Shown here: positions 28,424 through 39,696 of the stretch, piece after piece
How positions within the stretch are numbered: the first letter of the stretch is position 1
Layout of the letters: every line of letters begins with the position of its first letter
Assembly (NCBI GenBank): GCA_028456385.1
Contig: JALNQF010000015.1
Coordinates: 1 to 64,000, forward strand
Length of the DNA stretch: 64,000 nt
Origin: Ophiosphaerella korrae
Taxonomy: Eukaryota; Ascomycota; Dothideomycetes; Pleosporales; Phaeosphaeriaceae
Direction: 5' to 3'
The notes under the pieces: generated by a model
The model's database searches: none
What the model was told of the DNA's origin: nothing
Seen by the model: the letters and a program-made list of their open reading frames with translations, nothing else
Program-made: the position numbers and the translations under genes

Positions 28424-30336
28424 TTATGCCATTCTAGTGTCCTCATGTATTTCTTCCCTCCGCATCATATACGACATGATACCCCAGAGGCCTCGCATAG
28501 CTTCAGTGCGATCATCGACCTCGAAAAGGTCAAACCACCGTGTTCTCTGTAGCTGCGGCGAAAAACAATTTGGATCTGTGGGACTGCTTTCGGGAAGTAC
28601 GCCTTCCGTGAGGTAATCTAGATAGAGCCGGTGTACACGCAACCGCAACACACTAATATGGTGGTTCAGTGACGAAACCATGAAGACCTAGATATGAGGT
28701 TAGTATGTTAATAGTTTGCCGCATATGCCAAGAACTTACGTCGTCCCATTCCGAGCTCTTGTCTTTTCCGATTGCTTCATACACAATCTTAGGGTCCCAA
28801 GAGGGATGGCTCGGCCTGAGAGTCTTCCATATCTCTGCAGGGGTAGGCCTACGGCGGGTTCTAGAACCATCTGAGTTTCTTTGGACAGGCTTCTCCTCTT
28901 GTATGGTACTTGTTTCTTTGGCTACTGCTTCACCAACCTCACCTCCAGGCCCACCACCCCATCGTTCCCGAGTCGTCCACCACTTACCTTCGCCAGCCCG
29001 TATCTCGGTTTTACCCTCTCTCGCTCTTTCTTGCGCTAATAATAACAACCCACCGAGCTCACGCACAGCGTCCAGTACAGATTCAGTTTCGAGTGTGGCC
29101 GTAGAACCAAAATTAACGTCCGCTCGACACTGAATACCGAGTACAGGCCCTTCCATCCAGCCCTGCCGTGCTTTCGCCCTATCCTGAGGACCTCTCCAAG
29201 CAACTGAACTCATCCTTACAGGAAAGCGCACGTTGTCAAGCCTAAGCACGGGTGGTCGTCTATGTTGCGATAGTGTCACACCAAATGCCCATGCTATTGG
29301 CTCAAGGAACGCTCGTACACAGTCGATACGATATTGATCAGGCATTTCTGCACCATTCCCAATACGATAGCCACGATAGGAACCCTGGGAGAGGTCGACT
29401 GGCGTGTTTGAAGGCTCTAGGATTGTAGCCCATGGAACTTTTGGAGGCGCAGCCCTTGCAGGGAGGGTGCGACTTGAGTTACCCAGGGATAGTTGAGGAG
29501 CTGATGTACCGCCAGGGATTCCGTTTGACTTGACGGGCGGAACTGCTGTTGGGCTGTTCACCGCTTCTACCCTTGGTTTCTTACGGGGCTCTTCTTCACT
29601 AGGGCTTCCGAGCTCGGATCCTGTCTCACCTGGTGTTTCCCCATCAGGAACGCCTGTTTTGATAATCGTAGGGTCTTGGGGCCCTGCACTACTACTCTGG
29701 ATAGAACCTGGGCTCGGTGGGCAATATTCATCCAGCGAGTTGTCCCAATAGTAGGCCATGTTATCAAGCCCTTCCCAGAATTTTCGGTAATGAGCTAACC
29801 TTAAAGGTGCCTGGCCTCTGCTGCCTTTACGAGTAAGCGTCGAGAACGCATCATCATTACTGAAAAGCAGTTCTCTTGCCCGGACGAAGAATTCGTTATG
29901 ATCGGGCTTCCTTCGACCATTGCTAAGGAGAGTGACAGCAGATCCAGAAGACATCAAAAGATCTATATGTTCTGGAGGTTTCAACCATTCCTTAGGAGGC
30001 AGGTGCGATCGCGCGTTGCTCGATGACAAGCATAGTAGTGTTTCGAAATCACATTGTGGTTGAAACTTGACATTGAGAAGGGCTAGCGTATCCCTGGTGA
30101 CGTCTGACGGCTTCTTCAAAGCCAAGAAGTGCGCCGAGATGCCGGTCTCTTTGTTTGCTGTCCAGGAAGGTGGTGGGCCAGAAGGCGATGGATTGGGTGG
30201 CTCAAAGGACGGAAACGCTACAGGAATTGGTTTCGATGGAGGCGTTCTCTTCTTCTTCGTGTCATGCTGGCCCGCAAGTAGATTACCTAGGAAAGGTGGC
30301 TTATATCAGCATCGTTATGGCACGTGCCTGGGACAT
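28424..30336 (-). CDS. Conserved-looking fungal protein of unknown function
   Basis: Three exons are proposed: 30324-30336, 28740-30286 and 28424-28687, for about 607 residues. The 28688-28739 intron is clear (GTAAGT, CTAAC branch, CTAG) and joins EWDD to VFMVSS in phase 0. The first intron is less sure: the main frame has a stop just upstream of 30,286, and the nearest ATG that splices in phase lies at 30,336 with a GTGCCA donor. Visible features are a Pro-rich, basic N-terminus (KKKRTPPSKP), a globular part to about residue 190, a disordered Ser/Pro/Glu middle with a KKPRVE nuclear-type signal, and a second globular part starting near SYRGYRIGNGAEMP. There is no membrane segment. I do not recognise the family. 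A nuclear location is inference. Confidence 0.7.
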
Positions 30337-31534
30337 CTCAGACGAAACGTGTGTGATGTGTTTGCATGGAGCAGGAGGAACGAAAGCAGCAAACATGCAG
30401 GCCGTGCACTGCAAGGCCACGAGCAGATGGGTTGTAGCGGGATGAAAGATTCAAAAGAGTTCTTTAGTGTTTTTGAGACGTTCGGTGAGACGATGACGGG
30501 AAGAGTGAAAGAGCCAACGTGCCGTGGCGGCACTGAGGCAATGACGTGATTGGTTGGCAGGAAATAGGGGAGCAATGCGTGACGAAGACATACCGCTGAA
30601 GTTGAACATGTTAGGGCGTTTAGACGCCTTTCTTCTTTATCATCGGTCGACAAGTTGGTTGATGGTGATGTCGAGGAATGGTTGACGTGGTGCCGTGCAT
30701 GTGCGTGCAGCGTTGCAGCGTTTGCGCATCCTGGGAAAGCGTGTCGCGCGTCGGTTGCGTCTGTAGCCGTCTCGGTGCATCTTGCAGCTCTAGTATTCTC
30801 TCCATCTCCACAATGATGCCTGGAGTGCCTACAACCGCCATATTGGTGTCGCATAACGATTCAGTCAGAACTATCTTGCACTGAAGGCCATTTGACAGCT
30901 GTCATGCCTGCGACTGCGTACAGCTTGGCCGCCGGGGCGTGCAGCATCTTCGAGTATTCGCAACCACCAACGAGATAGAGCATAGGACCCAGTGCTCCAT
31001 GAATACATCGCTGCCGCCCTGCACGCTCGCATAGACTAACTGAGGGGTTGGGCTTCAAGCTGGAGGCGGTTTTGAAGTCACGTGCGGCTAACTAGGTCGC
31101 CGCCTACCCATGCCGCCAACGGCAGACAGATGGCTGCTGTGCACCATCACTCGCATACGACAAGGCCCGGGCTATCCTCGCAAAGGGCTGCGAGCATGTC
31201 CTGTCCAGCAGAATATCTCTCGGCTGAGACGGCCATGGCAGCACCGCTTAGACGTGCGAGGCCAGCATTGCTTCAGAGCGGTATCTGATGCGAAGCGCGT
31301 TTCAGAACCGCCCAAGCGCACTTCCTCATGCCAACGGTTGACTACCATCCGGTTCCTCTTCCAACGTTCACTAACATCTCGCTTTGTGATCCTCATGTAC
31401 ACTTTCCACTAAACGATTTCTTCAATTTCCCAAGCTAATATGCTCAAAGCGCCCACGGCGCTTGGTTTCTTTTCTCTCCGTCTCTTCTTCTAAACCCTTG
31501 CTGGCGTTTCTCTCCATGAGCCTCTAGCCTGCAC
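30337..31534. promoter_or_regulatory. 1.2 kb divergent intergenic region
   Basis: It lies between the divergent 607-aa gene and the mucin-like gene. No supported gene is seen. It must contain both promoters. The right end is CT-rich just before the mucin-like start, as in many fungal promoters. Confidence 0.45.
31440..31493 (+). promoter_or_regulatory. Upstream ORF in the leader of the mucin-like gene
   Basis: An ATG opens a 17-codon frame ending in TAA 41 bp before the main ATG. If the leader begins upstream of it, this uORF would lower translation of the main frame. No donor site was found that would splice it onto the main frame. Confidence 0.35.
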
Positions 31535-33427
31535 ATGGCCTCTCCTCAAGAGTCGATCACGACGGTAAACGGGCGGCGATGTACTCGCTCCCGGGCCCGA
31601 GCTGCGGCTACTTCTGTCCTCACTACAGAGCAGCCATCAGTTGTTACTCCCACTGAATTTACCTCCTCCACAGCCCCAGCACAGGCACCGCAGATACAGT
31701 CAAGCGCTGTCGTAGCTCCTTCTCTACCGCTCGCTATATCATCCCAACCAGCGCCTCCTTCTTCACCTCCAACAAGTCAGCCAGTGGCCGCGCCGACTAC
31801 AACGCCAGCGGCAGTCTCTTCGGCAATAGGTACGATAAGTGCTGTTCCTATCCTATCCACGCCACCTACCATACTCGCAAATGTCGCGGTGTCTGGACCA
31901 GTAGTGGCATCTTCACTAGCGCCGACAGAAGCTAGCAGCCCAGTGGCGGCGGTAGTGGCACCACAGGTTTCTGAGGCGACTCTGGCTGCTCCAACAATTC
32001 TAGCTCCAACAAGCTCTGACACAATACCTGCAGCGGTCCCTCCTCCTTCCCCCGGTCTATCTTCCGCCCCGGCTCCTTCCTTCACAGCTCCAGGAGCAAT
32101 CAACTCAGTCATCTTTCAAACGTCTCTGGCTGTCAGCCAACAGCCATCAAGCCAAATAGCCACCCCCTTGGAACCGACTTCAGTAGAAAGCCCCGTGGCT
32201 GCGCAACCACAACCGACAAATTCTCTCGTACCTTCCTTACCAACTGGAGATGCGGCTGCCGGAGTTATTGGGCCTGAAAATGGAGGCGCCGATTCTGAGG
32301 GAGGGTTAACAATTCCTAACCGTGGGGATGCTAATATTGGAAGCATAGTTGGAGGAGTAATCGGCGGCGTTGCTGGTCTTGCCATCGTGTGTGCACTTCT
32401 GTTCTTTTGCCTGCGACGGCGAAAGACTCGACAACCAAAGTGGGCTGAAAAGAGAGTGGAACAACCCGGTTTTGTGGAGAAGGTGAAGGCTGTACCAGCA
32501 GGCATTGGTGCCCTAGCAAGGAAACTCAAGGGCAAAGTTCGACCATTAAAAAATCCATATCAACGACACAGCCAACAGGATAGCATTAGTTCGATCTACT
32601 CGACCGACCAAAATGGTCGTGCACGTTCTATGAGCGAACCTCAGGGGGCCTTCGCCGCCAACTACCCTGCACGACGATCTTCGAGTAGAAGGAGCGAACG
32701 AAATCGACTACGTAAGAAAAACGGCAGCGTGTCTTCTCAATCTATCCAGGAAGAAAGGGGAAAACCTCTTTTTGACCCTTTTGCTGATCCAGAGCCACCC
32801 AGGGCACTATATTTGTCTAATCCAGATGCCCCGTCCCCTGGCGTACTCACACCACAACCCGCAATAATACCTGCGAACCCATTTTCGTCACCTTTAGATG
32901 GCGCTGCAGATGCCCTAGGATCTTCTGTTTTACCTCCCGTACTAGGACATAAACGCACAATAAGCTCGGCATCAGCACTGAGCTCCCATCCCGCCAACTT
33001 TGTATTCCCACCACCTACCAACACGACAAGTAGGGGCCCCCAAGCACCGACCGGTCAAGCTCCGCCACCGAAGCAAAAACGTCGCTCATCGATAGCATAC
33101 CCGACTTTTGATGCTACATCAACAGCGGCTTCTGGCAATTCAGACTACTCTTTGTATAGTGAAGTCGGAGCGAATCGACCTGCCACGGGCATGTTCACCC
33201 CAGGCCTACCTACTGGTCGAACAGTGCGACAATCTGACCCCTTTGATCTTGATCGTCCTGAAGTTTTGGGTTTCGGGAATGTAGCTGGTCGGAAGGAAGT
33301 CCGAGACACATTGATGAGACAAGCATCCCGCGGCAAACGCACGAGTAACTTCGGTAATTGGCGCAACACAGGCGACACGCCAGCACAAGCACAATGGTCA
33401 TCATGGAACACACCCACCCGAAGGTGA
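31535..33427 (+). CDS. Mucin-like single-pass plasma-membrane protein
   Basis: This 630-residue single-exon protein has an ectodomain of about 265 residues almost wholly Ser, Thr, Pro and Ala, which in fungi is normally heavily O-mannosylated. One membrane helix (about 268-292, IGSIVGGVIGGVAGLAIVCA...) is followed by the stop-transfer cluster LRRRKTRQ and a 335-residue Ser/Pro/Arg-rich cytoplasmic tail. The Gly-rich helix and layout match fungal wall-stress sensors of the Mid2/Wsc/Msb2 type, without a WSC domain or Cys motif. No signal peptide is visible: the start MASPQESITTVNGRRC is polar, so either the helix acts as an anchor or a 5' exon has been missed. The sensor role is inference. Confidence 0.72.
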   Translation: MASPQESITTVNGRRCTRSRARAAATSVLTTEQPSVVTPTEFTSSTAPAQAPQIQSSAVVAPSLPLAISSQPAPPSSPPTSQPVAAPTTTPAAVSSAIGTISAVPILSTPPTILANVAVSGPVVASSLAPTEASSPVAAVVAPQVSEATLAAPTILAPTSSDTIPAAVPPPSPGLSSAPAPSFTAPGAINSVIFQTSLAVSQQPSSQIATPLEPTSVESPVAAQPQPTNSLVPSLPTGDAAAGVIGPENGGADSEGGLTIPNRGDANIGSIVGGVIGGVAGLAIVCALLFFCLRRRKTRQPKWAEKRVEQPGFVEKVKAVPAGIGALARKLKGKVRPLKNPYQRHSQQDSISSIYSTDQNGRARSMSEPQGAFAANYPARRSSSRRSERNRLRKKNGSVSSQSIQEERGKPLFDPFADPEPPRALYLSNPDAPSPGVLTPQPAIIPANPFSSPLDGAADALGSSVLPPVLGHKRTISSASALSSHPANFVFPPPTNTTSRGPQAPTGQAPPPKQKRRSSIAYPTFDATSTAASGNSDYSLYSEVGANRPATGMFTPGLPTGRTVRQSDPFDLDRPEVLGFGNVAGRKEVRDTLMRQASRGKRTSNFGNWRNTGDTPAQAQWSSWNTPTRR

Positions 33428-34947
33428 CGTTAAGAAAAAATATGAATGGACGAGACGACCCAAAAGGCGTGCAAGCTGCAGCTCCATAGCGCACAAGCCG
33501 CGCCACCTCACGACACGAAGCAAAAAGACCTCTGCGCAAGCTGCCTTGAGCACAAGATGCACGCTAATGACATTTTCAACCCCACACGACGATGGCAGGA
33601 AGTATTCCGCGGGCTCCATCACCGGCGCAACAGGAGCACATGGACCTCTGAGCAGGCAGCATATTGATTCCTTTTCTTCCGGTTTTCTGACGCTCTGCCA
33701 CGCAACACGGCGTGCATTCCATGTACCATACCATTATCCACATTTACATGTGTCCTATCCTTTTTTCTTTTTTTTCTTTTTTTTTTTTCCATCGCCCGCA
33801 AGGTTTAGTAGGTAGTTTAGTTTAGCTTTAGAATACCCCCTCAGCGTCAGATGACATTCGCTTCGCAAAATCAAATTTCGAGCCCATTTTTCAACCATGC
33901 GCTTGGGCTCGTCTTGTGTGTGTGTGTGTGTGTGTATATGGTGTGTGATGCCTAGGCTTGGCCGAGGGTGGGTGGTGGCCTGGTGGATTAAGATGAAACG
34001 GCGGGGCCTGAGGATTTGTCATTTTTCTTGCGGCAGGTATGTCTGTGGTAATGTAATAACAAGCAAGCAAATAAGGAAATGGGTGCGTGAGTGAAAGAAA
34101 TCTGTGTTGCGAAGAATCACCCCATCCTGGAGACAAGATTCTTGCTATGCCGGTACAGCACAGCATGAGATTAGATCCGCCGTGTATGCAAACGCCATGC
34201 ATTGTATGAACCTAGTAATTACTCGGACCAATCCGACGCCATTTCAATATCGCACACTCCTCCTGTACTCCCGCCTCCCATCGTCCACCCAACTCCCCCT
34301 CGGCGTTCGATCCTCAACCCAGCTCTCCCTCCCTTCTATCCGCCGCCGACTAACGCTCCTTGCCCGATGTGTGCTGCGCCGCGGCTCCTCAATGTACTCG
34401 ATGACCCGCGGTTCTGCGCCTCTGTGATGTAGTTGTTAGATCCATCCGACGTGCATCTTGATGTTTCTTCTTTGCATGGTTGATTTTCCGAACCGATGTA
34501 ATTGGAGGGTGAACTACCTGTATTCTACGACACGCTCGACGCGCTCTTCGGATCGGCGCCAGGAGCGTGGGAGCCACATGACGCCAGCGGGAGGATGGGA
34601 GGAGAAGTTGCCGCGCCGCGGTGGAGGGTCGAAAACGCCACGGCCGCGGGTTGGGTAGGTGGTTATGCACATGATGGAATGTTATTAGGTTATTAGGTTA
34701 TTAGGTTGGAGTGATTGGCAGGGACTTGGGAGGCGAGAATTGATGTAAATTACTGAGAATGAGACGAGGTAGGACGGATTTTGTAGATCAGATGGATGCG
34801 CGCGGTTCCATGGGTAATTCAAGGTTGGTAGAAGCAGTGACGTGTGCCAAGTTTCACGGATGTCGGCCATACGATAACGTCCTGCAATTGATACGAATTC
34901 GGAAGTCAAAGGTATCATGATTCTATTTATACATATAGTACAGCTTC
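33428..34947. other. 1.5 kb intergenic region with simple repeats
   Basis: It holds pyrimidine/poly-T runs at about 33,762-33,790, a (TG)n tract at 33,915-33,935 and an 8-bp tandem (GTTATTAG three times) at about 34,681-34,704. Two Pro-rich or Gly-rich plus-strand frames (34,202-34,432 and 34,502-34,696) look faintly protein-like (CPMCAAPRLLNV; GELPVFYDTLDALFG) but have no ATG in place and no convincing splice link, so they are not called. The 3' regions of the two convergent flanking genes lie here. Confidence 0.5.
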
Positions 34948-36165
34948 TCATGGAGAGGACTTTTCAAACTCGGTCTTGCCGTCTTTTATCGTCGCATATT
35001 GTACCGTGCTTAACGCGTCTGTTGAAGTCAATGGAGTCGTTGTGCCACTAGCTGCAATGTCTTTGATTTCTTCCTTGATCTTGCGTTCGACTGCATCTTG
35101 GACAATGCCTGGTGGGCTCTCAGCAATCTCGTTGACGTCCCGCAGGGTGAGGATGTCGCTAAGACGCGAGGCACGCGATTGAAGCAAAAGAGTGCTTGGG
35201 CCCTCGAAGCGAAGGAACAACTGGTGTGTGTTAGATATGGAAGGCGCAAAGAGAAAGGGTCGGGCCATGCTTACTCGGTCGCCCCAGATTGTTCTCCACA
35301 TCCACGTCTTGAGGGTGTGGAGTGCTGTTGCTAGTGTTCGCCATGCTGCAGATTGAGTCACATTGCGGACAAAGGTGACATTCTGCGCAAGCGATCCGAG
35401 GCCGAGGTCAGGGACCTGGAAGCGGAGGTTGGTTGACTTGAAGCGAAACGGAAGAGGCGGCGTTGTGGAGGCGGTATAGGCGACGACATTACTGGGATGG
35501 GCAACATAGCTTTCGCCCGATTTGACTTGGACCTGGTAGATCTGGCCGCTTCCTGCGAGTGCGAGCAAGCCCCGGCCGGTGATGTACGTGTTCCCCCAAT
35601 GGGCCACGCCCAGCTTGACGTTGTACTGCGGCTTCAGGGCCAGCGTATGGCCGGTCCAGGCGAGGAGAGCCTGTCGCTGGCTGATGACCCAATCCTGGCG
35701 GCCATCCAGGTTGACCGACACTATGCTTGAGATGGGCGACTTGGTGGAGATGAGGGCGGTCACGGGACTGGTGGAGGAGACTTTGTGGTAGAGAAAGGGA
35801 ATGCCGACGGGCGCGCGGCGGAAGGGCTCGAGGAAGGAGAGGGTGGACCGCGTGTTTTCCGACTTGCCACTGAGGCCGACGAGCGTGCCGCGCCGCGTGT
35901 AGAGCGTCTGCGAGGCCGAGAGCGAGACGGAGAGAAGCGAGAAGGGCGTGCCGAGGACGTCAAAGCGGGCGTCTACATGCAATCATCAGCCATCAATGTT
36001 TTATTCTGCCATGCTGCACGTCTGTATAATTCATGCCGTACCTGGCGACGCAGGGGCGACCGAGGATGCGTCGACATGGACCTCGGGCGAGATGCCGCCG
36101 CTACTGGCTGCGTGGACGTGGATGCATCGTGCAATTGGCCTGGCCAGAGCAGCCCGTCGAAGCAT
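34948..36165 (-). CDS. AIM24: Mitochondrial Aim24-family protein
   Basis: Aim24 is a mitochondrial inner-membrane protein linked to MICOS and respiratory-chain integrity in yeast. Three exons, 36042-36165, 35275-35972 and 34948-35220, give 364 residues. The first exon is a presequence (MLRRAALARPIARCIHVHAAS) and joins in phase 1 to DARFDVLG. The second intron (54 bp, no stop in frame) is removed because GTAAGC and CACCAG flank it exactly in phase and splicing restores WGDR-LFLRFEGP. Family motifs are VLGTPFSLLSVSLSASQTLYTRRG, GIPFLYHKVSSTSPVTALI and SQRQALLAWTGHTL. The gene is divergent from ATM1, 250 bp between the start codons. Confidence 0.9.
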
Positions 36166-36415
36166 GGTGGTGGAGGGTTGGTCGCATCTGATAGCTGCGT
36201 CGGTTTGGGTTAGGCTAATGGGCTTCCCAGCGTCAAACACGCCAAACATGCGGGAGGAGAGCTCCAGCCGAGCAGCTCCAGCCGAGCTACCCCAGCCAGG
36301 TACTCACACCTTCCCCCTCCAACCTTCTGCCACACTCCAGCCTTCTTTCACAGACATCTGGCCCCCGCCTCGCCCAATTGCTCGGCCTGAACATGTAGCA
36401 GCCACTCCGCCCACC
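36166..36415. promoter_or_regulatory. Shared AIM24/ATM1 divergent promoter
   Basis: Only 250 bp separate the start codons of two divergent nuclear genes for mitochondrial proteins. A tandem of GAGCTCCAGCCGAGC/GAGCAGCTCCAGCCGAGC-like blocks lies at about 36,258-36,288. Co-regulation is inference. Confidence 0.5.
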
Positions 36416-38682
36416 ATGCTCATCCCCCCGCTTGCCCGCGCCGCCCACCGGCCAGGCTTCCGAGCCGCATCGTTCCCATACTATGCCACGCGCATCTTCA
36501 CCACCTCGCCGCTGCACAGAAAAGATGTCCATGGCCAACGGCCGCCGGTGGGCCTCAAGTTGGCCGCGCAAGAAAACGCCTCTGCAAAAGTCAAGCTCGC
36601 AAAGCCAGACCCCCTACTGCAGGAGCAGATACTAAGCAGCCAGGAGCAGCGCAAGGCCGACTGGGCCATTATGAAGGAAATGTCAAAGTACCTGTGGCCC
36701 AAGGACAGCATGGGAACTCGCTTCAGGGTCGGCCTCAGCGTAGGCTTACTCGTCGGCGCAAAGCTGCTCAACGTCCAAGTCCCCTTTTACTTCAAGAGCA
36801 TTGTAGACGCCATGAACATAGACTTTCTTGCTGTCGGCGGCACGGCATGGACCGTGGCTGGCTCCATGATCGTAGCATGTAAGCTACAAGAACCAATACC
36901 ATTCCAGCCTCCATTCTGACGCAATCTCCCTACCAGATGGCGTCACGCGCATGTCTGCAACCATCTTTCAAGAACTCCGAAATGCCGTCTTCGCAAGCGT
37001 CGCTCAAAAGGCCATACGAAAAGTAGCATGCGGAGTTTATGGTCACCTGCTCAGGCTAGATCTGAGCTTCCATCTCACCCGACAAACCGGAGGGTTAACA
37101 AGAGCAATTGATCGTGGAACAAAGGGCATCAGCTTCTTGCTGACGTCTATGGTCTTCCACATCTTGCCAACAGCGCTAGAGATCTCCTTGGTTTGCGGTA
37201 TACTGGTGCGTCTTTGCAGACCACCATTCCTACGTCAACTGACGTGACAGACGTACCAATATGGCTGGCAATTCGCCCTCATTACAGGCACCACCATGGC
37301 TGCATACTCTGCATTTACCATCTCGACGACCTCGTGGCGGACCAAGTTCAGGAAGCAAGCAAATGCTGCCGACAATAGAGCAGCCACCGTCGCGGTAGAT
37401 TCCATGATCAACTACGAAGCCGTCAAGGTACTATCATGTCGCTTATCTTATCAAGCCAACTAATCAGTTGCAGTACTTCAACAATGAAAAGTACGAAGTT
37501 GGTCGCTATGATAAAGCCCTCCAAGCCTATGAAAATGCCTCTATCAAAGTCGCAACGTCGCTTGCCTTCCTCAATTCGGGTCAGAATATCATCTTCTCCT
37601 CTGCTCTCACGGCGATGATGTACTTGGCCTGTAACGGCGTTGCCACCGGCCAATTGACTGTTGGTGATCTTGTCATGGTCAACCAGCTTGTTTTCCAACT
37701 CTCCGTCCCCCTAAATTTCCTCGGCTCCATGTACCGCGAACTCCGCCAGAGTCTTCTTGATATGGAAACCTTGTTTAATCTCCAAAAGGTGAACGTACAA
37801 GTTAAAGACAAACCAAACGCCTCGCCCCTGCTGCTCAGCAAAGGCGAGATCAAATTCGAAAACGTATCCTTTGGATACCGACCGGATCGTCAGATTATCA
37901 AGAACCTCAATCTAACCATCCCCGCGGGGAAGAAAGTGGCCATTGTTGGCCCCAGCGGTTGTGGAAAATCTACAATCCTCCGTTTGCTTTTCCGCTATTA
38001 CGATGCGCAATCTGGCCGCATTCTAATTGACAGCCAAGATATTCGCGATGTCCCACTTGATGATCTACGCAAGGCAATCGGTGTCGTACCGCAAGATACA
38101 CCCCTCTTCAACAACACTATTGAGCACAACATCCATTATGGCAACCTAGACGCTACAGAAGAGCAAGTACATAATGCGGCGCGACGAGCGCATATCCACG
38201 AGAGTATTATACAATTCCCTGATGGATACAAGACAACGGTAGGCGAGCGTGGGCTCATGATATCTGGCGGCGAAAAGCAGAGGCTAGCAGTCGCGAGGTT
38301 AATCTTAAAAGACCCACCATTACTATTCTTCGACGAAGCTGTAAGTTACCCATTCCATTCCTCCATCCACCACCCCAGCCCATCATATTAATTTCCTCAG
38401 ACTTCCGCCCTTGATACACACACTGAACAAGCGCTTCTTTCACACATCAATTCGCTCGTCCGCGAGAAGAAACGCACATCGGTTTTCGTTGCGCATCGGC
38501 TGCGCACAATTTATGACTCTGATTTGATCATCGTGCTTAGGGATGGTAGTGTTGCAGAAAGCGGGACGCATGAGACGTTAATTGATCATGGAGGGTTGTA
38601 TAGTGAGCTTTGGAGTGCACAGGAGACGTTGTTTGTAGAGGAGGAGAAGGACGAGGAAAGCGAGAAGGAGAAGAGTGTGTAA
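36416..38682 (+). CDS. ATM1: Mitochondrial ABC transporter Atm1 (Fe-S pathway)
   Basis: Atm1 is a half-transporter of the mitochondrial inner membrane that exports a glutathione-linked sulfur/iron-sulfur compound for cytosolic Fe-S assembly. Five exons (36416-36878, 36937-37205, 37251-37427, 37474-38340, 38401-38682) give 685 residues, against 690 in yeast. A mitochondrial presequence ([20 protein letters not shown]) precedes the transmembrane domain (about 100-390), with the family's [13 protein letters not shown] and ETLFNLQ. The nucleotide-binding domain has Walker [10 protein letters not shown] (462-470), [12 protein letters not shown], signature ISGGEKQR (about 567) and Walker B LLFFDEATSALD, which spans the last intron, plus the His switch FVAHRL. 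All motifs are intact. It is divergent from AIM24 and convergent with the ribonuclease gene. Confidence 0.95.
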
Positions 38683-39137
38683 GTTGGGGAATCTGGAGTG
38701 CGTGGTATAACGTGGATTAAAGGTGATTGGGAGGATCCAGGACCAAGGATTTAGGGTTCAAGGTGTGGGCTGGATATGCAAGTGCATATGTCACAACTAG
38801 GTAAATGTAAATGCTGTCGGTTATATGTCAGACCATTCATCTTTTTTCCCCAATTCTGCTTAGTATGCGAGACCCAACACAAACACAAAAGATGCTGGGA
38901 GTAGAGTTTGAAGGGATTTTCTGACAGCATGAGATAATACCGATAAAGGCAAATGAAAACATGTCACACTCGAATCGACAATTGCCATGAATTCAATCTC
39001 CTATGCTATGCAAAATATATATAAAGGCTTTTTACTCGACCATTGATAGCCAAGCATAAAAGCCAAGAAAGGTAAACAAGAATCCGTGGCTAACCAAACA
39101 TCAAAAAACCAAGACGCAGTCCTCAACTCATTCAAGC
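38683..39137. other. Convergent intergenic region
   Basis: This is 455 bp between the stops of ATM1 and the ribonuclease gene. Nothing is seen beyond expected 3' regions. Confidence 0.5.
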
Positions 39138-39696
39138 CTAGCACTGAAGGAAACCGCCAGTCGCTGCGCCTTTATGCGTCATGATTCCACAGTAATAAAC
39201 CAGATTGACCTTGTTGTTATCGATTTCGCCATCCTCGTAGTAAAACACAACCCTCTCATCACCCGCATTCTTGTTGCTTTTGCCGCCATCATAATACTTG
39301 CCAATCGCCAATGGATACTCGTAGCGATTCTTATCGGCGGGGCACTCTTTGGGGAATACGAGCTTGACACCCTTGGAATCGTCGTGGTCGAAGGGATGAG
39401 GGTATGATGCTTTGCCGCGTGTTTCCTTTGCGATGTGGAGGTTGGTGCCGTATTGTGCAGCGATGAAAATGTCGTTAGCACTGTAGGTCTTGCCTCCGCA
39501 GACCTTGCTTCCGGTAGGTGCGTTTTTTAACTGTTAGAAGAAAAAAAAAGTTAGTTCGGTAGGGTTAAGCTTTGTGGAAGGGATGTGTTACAGTGATGCG
39601 GTCATGTTTGACGGCTCGGACTTCAAGATCTGTTGTTGGGAGTGCGCTGGATACGCTAAGGAGGGCGAGGAATGAGGCAGTGATGGAGAACTTCAT
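39138..39696 (-). CDS. Secreted guanyl-type ribonuclease (T1/F1 superfamily)
   Basis: Two exons, 39592-39696 and 39138-39530, separated by a 61-bp phase-0 intron, give 165 residues. A signal peptide (MKFSITASFLALLSVSSA) is followed by a ~145-residue mature domain. The four catalytic positions of the RNase T1 family are all present: His80 in YPHPF, Glu106 in YEYPL, Arg128 in DERVVF and His154 in MTHKGA. Cys46, Cys98, Cys149 and Cys165 could form two disulfides. Such enzymes cleave single-stranded RNA after G. An extracellular nutritional, antagonistic or effector role is possible but not shown by sequence. The length is somewhat above the ~104-residue RNase T1. The gene is convergent with ATM1. 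Confidence 0.83.

Noticed and set aside
34202..34696. Two protein-like plus-strand frames (CPMCAAP..., GELPVFYDTL...)
   Set aside because: No ATG at the start of either and no credible intron to join them; GC-rich simple sequence can give such frames.
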